Below, in pieces: positions 58,133 through 64,000 of a DNA stretch of 64,000 nt; position 1 is the stretch's first letter, and each line of letters begins with the position of its first letter. The stretch is from positions 1-64,000 of the forward strand of contig NW_023365749.1 of NCBI RefSeq assembly GCF_000003815.2. Reading direction: 5' to 3'. Origin of the DNA: Branchiostoma floridae. Lineage: Eukaryota; Chordata; Leptocardii; Amphioxiformes; Branchiostomatidae. The notes beneath the pieces are model-generated. The model was given only the letters and a program-made list of their open reading frames with translations, was not told the origin of the DNA and made no database searches. A program made the position numbers and the translations under genes.

Positions 58133-61100
58133 CTAAAACAAAAAAAGATCATTCATTTTATTGCATCTTGCCCCTTTCGTGTTTTGTCGTGATCGCGTCT
58201 TTAACGCTTGTGGTATATTAACTCTTGTTTACAGTTTACGTTTTGTTCAGCATGCGTTACTATAAATGAAACATGTTTAACATAGAATATGGTAAAAGTA
58301 ATTGACGTACAATTTTAAAAGTGGCCAACACCTGCATGTAACATGAGGTACAAAGCATCAGCACATGAGTAGGAATACAAGCTTAAAAGATAAAAGAATC
58401 AATTCGCCAATAACAGATCTGTTGAGTTTAGGTAGAATGTTAAGAAACCGCTCACACATCAGAAAGTTGCATGGGATTTAAAATCAACATACCATGTTTT
58501 CCTCCGTTTAATAGTCTGAAGAAGTCGTTTAAGTGGCCTGTGTAGAAAAGCTGGATAACAATTGCCATAATCGCCGTAATAATCACCAACATTACACGGG
58601 TAGGTAGGTATCGTCGTGTCCTGGGTGGAGATGGACCTGTAGGCTCTGGCCTTGACTGTTGATGTTGATCTTGGTCTAGAAATAACATCGTCAAAAAACT
58701 TATTCGTGTATAGAATATGTTAATCATGCAAATGACATGCACATTATTACATTGTCGCCAATTTTCATTGAGGTAATTATACAAAATTAACTTGCTCATC
58801 TATATGGTGACGTTGTCGGTAGCAGTTGCACATAAAATCAAAGACTATAAATACTTACGTAGGTAGTAAAATCTATCGGCTAAAGCTGTACGGGAGAAAA
58901 TGTGTTGTTAAGAAGACTCGAAACTATCCACCTCCTAAACCTTTGGTCATCCCAGTTCAAGAACATTTGAAACCGTTAATATAATGGTAAGTTTTCCGAC
59001 ACTTTTTGATTGCTAATATTAAAAGGTAAAGGCTGTGAAGGAAAACTTTAAGTTTAGGTCAATATGGGAGAACAGTTAAGTCATAGTGCATACCAATACG
59101 TTTGCCCGTCTTCTCTTTGAATATATGCCCCTGGATCCTTGTTTCTGACTATAAAAGGCAGGTCCTGCAAAATTAGCGCCAGTTTAATAGATGAAGGGGT
59201 AGGAATCGATTCGAAAATATGAAACTGTTGGGCACATGCAGTACATGTTAAGGAATGAGGGAATTGTATCTAATGCATATCTACAAACTTTTCCGCATGG
59301 CAAGGTGAAATACATTCATTACTTGTCACTTACCAGTCGGAGGCCTGTCCAGTGTTGAGGCAGTGAAATCTTGTGAAACAGCTCCTTTCTGCAAACGATC
59401 AATTGGTTGACTGGAACTCGGTGGTTCTATGGTCAAAAACAATTAAAATTTCACATGATATCTCTTTCAGTAATTCTAACAGCTTCTTGTTTTGAAGGAT
59501 CGGGTGGTTGGCTGGTGCCCGGTGGTTCTATGGCGAAAATGTCACATGATATTTTTTTAGTAAAGCACAAATTAAACTAGCTTTTGATTATACAGCTCTT
59601 TCGGACGGCACGATGAGAAGTTATACTGACAGATTCATCCAAACGGATACAATCAACAAGCCCATTATATATTGTAAAGCATGCAAAGTTTTTCAATGGT
59701 GTTCTCCAGTATATTGTAGTCAATCCAATTCGCTTATAATATACTTAAAATACTAAATTGTCCTGTTCACTTTAAGTGCTAGATGTTCAGTTGGAGGTCA
59801 GTGAAATATTGATGTGCCATGTTCTACATGTATGAACACAAAACTGTGTGCTATCTTGTCGTAGATATAGAGAATAGTGTACGTCAACACGTTTCATTTC
59901 TAAGATTCAGTTCTTCGATTTACTCGAAGCACTCAAGCCATCAACTTCTTTCATAGTATTTAGAAAATGACGTGACACCTATGAACTTGATCATCTGGCA
60001 GGTATCGTGATCATTCTGGCCCTCAGGGCGGAGGCGTGCGTCCAGTTTCACTGCAGCCCCGCCAGTGCTGCTCTGGATGGTGATTTCGAACCTCTCTGGG
60101 TACGTACCATCACCCAATGTGTCCTCATATAGAATGCCTCCTGGTGGCTAAGAAAGATGCAAACAGGCAGACTGTAGAGATCTTTATGCTGTAGTATATC
60201 GTGGTTGAGTGATTCCCAGTAAAACAATGCCTGTGAAGTTTGTAAAAGCGTATCATTGCTGCCAAGGTAATACATCAGAAGACGACGTCGACCTACCTTT
60301 GGATCGTGTTCCATGTTACCGTTCTCCACCGTTGCGTGCAAACAATATTTCTGTTCAGTCATCACGGTGCAGGGTCTGCTGTACAACAGGGAGTAAGTGT
60401 GCCCTCCCTCGCAAAGGGCTCCTAAATTCTCTTGTAAAGTCTGCAATTGTAGAAAATGGCACAAAAAGACATAGGTACATTTTGCAACTCACATGCAACA
60501 TACTAAATTCTTTAAGACTGAGCCTGCCCATGGATCTTACGCCACTATGGGGGTACACAAGATGGCTTTGGTACTCATACACAGCTCTACTGCAAGCAGG
60601 TCGACAAATGGTGGGTTTCCAATAATGGTTATGGTTTTGATTAATGGTATGTTTGATATCGATACCATTAGCCATGTTATATCATAGTCTGGCATGGTTG
60701 CTAATGACTGGCAGAACATTATATCTGATGAGACTTACGTTTATCATGTCTTTGGTGTTAGAGACAATGAAGGCCTTCATATGTACACCGTAGCTTGCCC
60801 ATGGTGATTCTATCACGACGAAGAGGCCTCTTCTTTTGGTTTCCAACCCAAGTGCTCTTGTCAATGCAATGAACACCGTGGTTCCCTTGCAACGACGGAA
60901 GATGGCATGTGTATGTGTTATCACACATGGTAGCATCTCTTCCTTGTCGTCTGCAATATGAACAACTTTGGCCTCCTCTGCAGGGATATCTGTACATACA
61001 AGGGAAGAAAATACATGATTGCTGTGGCGTTCATACAGGTCACTGGAGATATGTAATCAATAGCATACAAGACTAGCTAAAAGAATGATTGTTGAATGAA

Positions 61101-64000
61101 GTTTACAAATGAGCACTAAGCTTCCAGCCATAACGAGTTGGCACATAAAGGCAATTACCAAGCAGAGAGTGTTTAAGAAAAGCAAAAACTCCAACTACAC
61201 AGTACACACCCAACATGTTGTAGTCTGACAGATCCAGGATGTGCGGCAGCAGGAGTTCCACAGGTCCGTCCTCTGGAACGTCAGACTGGATGTTAAACAC
61301 GGGACCGACAGGCATCCAGTCCTCCTGGTGTTCCCATTGGTCAGGCAGGGGTTCTGTCTGGTACGTCATCGTCATGGGACAAGATGTGACGATCCCGATG
61401 TCTGTGTCTTTGCAGATGTACTTTCCTTTGCACGGAAGTTTTACACAACTGAAAACATGATAACAAGATTTACTTTATCATTCTGATCTTTCTTCATAGA
61501 TATATGCCCATGAATGAGACCAAAAGCAGTTCATCTGCATGTGATTATCGTGTGATGGAAACAACCAAACGTAAGGGGACCAGTCCTCCTTTCTCTTCAC
61601 AGGACGTATATGAATCAAAATATAAAATTTGATGTAATCAAAACTTACAACTTTGTGTTTCCTTCCTGATCAGTGGTGACAGCAGGCTGTACGTCCATCT
61701 CTGCCATGGACGAAACATGGTCCTAGAAATAGTTAAAATCGGTCCAAAGTTAACACGTTATCAACAACTAAACCTAAAAACACTTAGGTTTTGAAGATGT
61801 AACACTAATTGTTCACCATCGGACATTATGCATGCAGATAAACTCACCTAATACAAACTAGTGACCACTTACACATTTAAGTTATAGTCATTGGATAAGT
61901 CAATACATGTCATGGGAACGATACAATTCTCGAAATATCTGTAGCAGTGATTAAGATTTACCATAAACATATTTCGCACAGTCTTGGATAGATCATCCTG
62001 CCCCATGGTGGCTAGTGTCTCTTCTAGGGCCTTCAGGTCGTGTGGAGGTCCATACCTGGCATCTTCTGCATTTGGTGATGAAAAAGTACAAAGTGCGGAA
62101 TCATGTCACACCTGCCCCGTACCCCTTTTACATTAAATGTGGCAATTACAGATCACGTAGTTTGCAAATACCCTGTTCTTCTGGATGCTTCTTCTAGTAT
62201 GCACATCGATTTCATGTGAAGGCGCAAACTAGACCTTCTCAAGATAACAGTTACAAAAAAAATCAGACCTTTTTCAAAATCTAATTTCTGAATATTGATC
62301 TGCTATCCTTTGTATTGCATGGATGTCTAACATTAGTTCATGTAAATCGACTGTTCTTTAGTGCAGTAAAAACAGACATGACACACCTATCTCAAAATTC
62401 ATCATGAAGTGCAGTGAAAAGCATACATGTACATACCTATGTTAAGAGCTGCGCAGACCGCACTTCTCCTGCCCACAGGACCAACCCGGGCGTCTCGCCT
62501 CAGGAGAGCGGTGACATGTCCGGGCTTGACTTGTTCCGCAGGGAGTTTGCACTCATCATGATCATTCATGCATGCCACCATCACATCACCATCTGTTGGA
62601 ATAAGTTGAATTCAAGAATGAGCTTATTCAGCAATTGACTTGGCAATATCTTTTTACTACCTTGGTTAGACATCAACGATGGTTTGTAGTTTTGTATACA
62701 GTGAAACGTGCATATAACAAACTTTCCAATGATGTTGACAACGATGATATGGAATAATTAAGGGTTATTGACCCGCCCCGAGGTGTATATGGTGTCATAA
62801 CGCCTGGTCCTTTGCTATAACCACCGAATAAAACCACCGAGTGAGCGAAGCGAACGAGGTGGTTTTATGAGGTGGTTATAGCAAAGGACCAGGCGTTATG
62901 ACACCATATATACCGAGGAACAGGTGGGTCATTAACCCTATTATTATATAGCCTACCCACACTGACCCATTTAAGAGTAGAGTAGAGTAGAGTGGAGTTT
63001 CCGGTTGAGTAGGAGCGACAAATTCTTTATAAAACATACATCTTGTATTCAGTACATAAATTTGAACAGTGAATTTGAACAACATAAAACTTGTACGTGA
63101 AATGTATTTCTGTTCCAATGCTTGAAATAAGAACATAGTCGATTCAATATGTTACAAACTGTTGCACGCTCCGTATTTCTCCACTCGCCCATTCTCCAGT
63201 TTGTCGAGTTCTTTCGTATCAGGCGCTAAATCTCTGTCGGCTTTCCTGAGGCATTCCGGGATCCCTGTGCTTCACAGCTCTTGAGAATCTCGTTCACTAC
63301 GAACTCAGACACGACTTCTCCGAAGAAAGGTAGCATTTTGGTCATCCAGCGCCATGACCGCTACTCAATGGTGGACCGTGGTGTTATTGTCGTCTGAACT
63401 TGAATGGGCGGGGGTGCAAATAATTTCATTTTCCATTTGCAGTTTAAATTGGACATGACTTGAAATAGATTTTATTGTCTTAAATATTATAGGTAATTCA
63501 ATGTTGTTTTAAGACGGCAAATGTTTTCTTTGGACAAAGAAACACGCACTACGGATGTTAATAGAGGGAGCCATCCCCCCTGCCATGCTTGTACTTATTC
63601 CCCTATCTTGGCAGATGGACGATTCCTGGATATCTCATTCTGATTGGCCAGCGTCCTGATTGTCTGTCCTTCTGATTGGTTTAAACTTAAAGTTTTTAAT
63701 GCACACGTGTGATAATAAAAAATGCACGGCTGTTACGGCGTCATAACCAGCATGAAATGGGGCCTTCTGATTGGCCCACGTCCCCTGGCTATATGATAAT
63801 AACATATTATGTAGTACGCCAACATCCTATACTCTAAAACCATAGCTATGCGATGGTATGTATTTCATGGGGAACGGGGGACAAGAGTTAAAGGAAACGA
63901 TCATGGTGACATGTTCGGCTGAGCATAGAACTGAGATATGTTAAAGCTGACAAGATAGATTTGTAGAGCTTCCGTACCTTCAAGTTCGACAATGTGAGGG
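56931..64000 (-). CDS. FIIND-like ZU5-UPA / transmembrane / GT4 glycosyltransferase fusion (5' end off right edge)
   Basis: Twelve exons join in phase: 63978-64000 (partial), 62437-62592, 61962-62065, 61649-61722, 61210-61448, 60739-60989, 60297-60440, 59979-60147, 59334-59426, 58859-58885, 58493-58675, 56931-58132, about 888 visible codons. The middle part resembles the FIIND (ZU5 plus UPA) of CARD8/NLRP1: DWMPVGPVFNIQSDV..PVELLLPHILDL, then VVHIADDKEE..CVITHTHAIF, then a UPA-like TLQENLGALCEG..YSLLYSRPC. A Pro/Ser linker leads to one membrane helix (RVMLVIITAIMAIVIQLFY). The final 400 residues are a GT-B fold GT4 glycosyltransferase: KGGISTINRQLAKLL, SIGRVKGAERLKGYDL and the EX7E motif AEPFGLVGLEA. 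Arginines before the helix suggest N-terminus in the cytosol and enzyme on the other side. Donor and acceptor sugars are unknown. An intronless ATG (58119-58121) could also give the enzyme alone. The FIIND assignment is by remembered pattern, not a search. Confidence 0.85.
59497..59550 (-). pseudogene. Partial copy of linker exon 59334-59426
   Basis: GGTGGTTGGCTGGTGCCCGG followed by TGGTTCTATGG and TCACATGATAT repeats the start of exon 59334-59426 and its upstream intron, about 93 bases away. The CTATAG-type acceptor is kept. A frame of about ten residues (EPPGTSQP) could still be read. Confidence 0.5.
59979..61448 (-). CDS. FIIND-like ZU5 and UPA exons of the GT4 fusion gene
   Basis: Exons 61210-61448 (ZU5 core, ends LLLPHILDLSDYNM), 60739-60989, 60297-60440 and 59979-60147 (UPA, with GGILYEDTLGDGTYPERFEI). 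Their order and spacing follow CARD8: a W-x-V-x-G-P block, LPHxxxL, an H-rich strand before the cleavage position, then a strand-rich UPA. The histidine before the site is present, but the F-S cleavage pair reads F-R, so autoproteolysis is not expected. Confidence 0.7.
62757..62950. mobile_element. Long palindromic MITE
   Basis: GGTTATTGACCCGCC..GTATATGGTGTCATAACGCC..CTTTGCTATAACCACC is inverted as GGTGGTTATAGCAAAG..GGCGTTATGACACCATATATAC..GGTGGGTCATTAACC. The arms are ~70-80 bases around a ~40-base centre that contains GAGCGAAGCGAACGAGG. It is related to 54921-55332. It lies in the 1.4-kb intron of the GT4 fusion gene. Confidence 0.9.
63140..63345 (-). pseudogene. Unidentified short coding fragment with a frameshift
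   Basis: Minus-strand ATG (about 63343) opens MTKMLPFFGEVVSEFVVNEI and stops early. A second frame from about 63270 continues IPECLRKADRDLAPDTKELD and ends CNSL-stop at about 63152. One frameshift near a GGGATCCC run would join them into ~65-75 residues. The composition looks like a real small protein and it has no introns, so a retrocopy is possible. I do not recognise the family. Confidence 0.35.
63735..63815. mobile_element. End fragment of the 54921-type element
   Basis: GTCATAACCAGCATGAAATG..CTTCTGATTGGCCCACGTCCC..CTATATGATAATAACATATT matches 55250-55332 in the same order. With 62757-62950 it may be the outer part of one element opened by a ~0.8-kb insertion. Confidence 0.5.

Noticed and set aside
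59101-59168. Possible exon of the GT4 fusion gene (between Pro-rich linker and transmembrane exons)
   Set aside because: It has an acceptor and a donor, but no frame fits the phases of both neighbours; the linker exon joins 58859-58885 directly in phase.

Overview
The window is nuclear DNA from a deuterostome animal, most likely an amphioxus (Branchiostoma). The genes are intron-rich, with GT..AG introns whose phases can be matched exon to exon. They encode animal-specific proteins: SMCR8, FLASH/CASP8AP2, an ST6Gal sialyltransferase, a complement C6-like MACPF protein and a ZU5-UPA/FIIND-like protein. The DNA between and inside them carries LINE, SINE and MITE remnants and microsatellites. 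The species call is inference. One 100-base assembly gap lies at 17365-17464.

Layout, left to right: (1) 1-2765, minus, 3' part of a TPR-repeat gene that runs off the left edge; a LINE fragment sits in one intron. (2) 2766-5559, mostly featureless, with a strong G-tract. (3) 5560-17165, minus, SMCR8 in at least 27 small exons; the first coding exon(s) are missing, possibly in the gap. (4) 17.5-21.0 kb, spacer between the divergent SMCR8 and FLASH genes, with promoter-like motifs, a 1,094-bp inverted-repeat element and a tRNA-derived SINE. (5) 21056-34865, plus, CASP8AP2/FLASH, about 3,500 aa in six coding exons. (6) 37843-44291, plus, a complete five-exon ST6Gal-type sialyltransferase; its first intron holds a degenerate telomere-like array. 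(7) 45298-54652, minus, a complete 13-exon complement C6-like gene (722 aa) ending in a transmembrane segment and a tail. (8) 56931-64000+, minus, a gene joining FIIND-like ZU5-UPA modules, a transmembrane helix and a GT4 glycosyltransferase; it runs off the right edge.

The genes do not form an operon-like unit. SMCR8 belongs to the C9orf72-SMCR8-WDR41 autophagy/lysosome complex, FLASH to histone pre-mRNA processing, and ST6Gal to Golgi sialylation. The C6-like gene and the FIIND-GT4 gene look like innate-immunity genes. The FIIND-TM-GT4 fusion and the membrane-anchored C6-like protein are the two most unusual proteins.

A pattern cutting across genes is that short tandem duplications repeatedly include an exon-intron boundary: ten 25-bp copies of a splice donor in the C6-like gene, three 159-bp decoy exon starts in ST6Gal, and decayed partial exon copies in FLASH, SMCR8, the C6-like gene and the GT4 gene. 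All exon models come from reading frame, splice consensus and phase matching, supported by family sequence remembered rather than searched.
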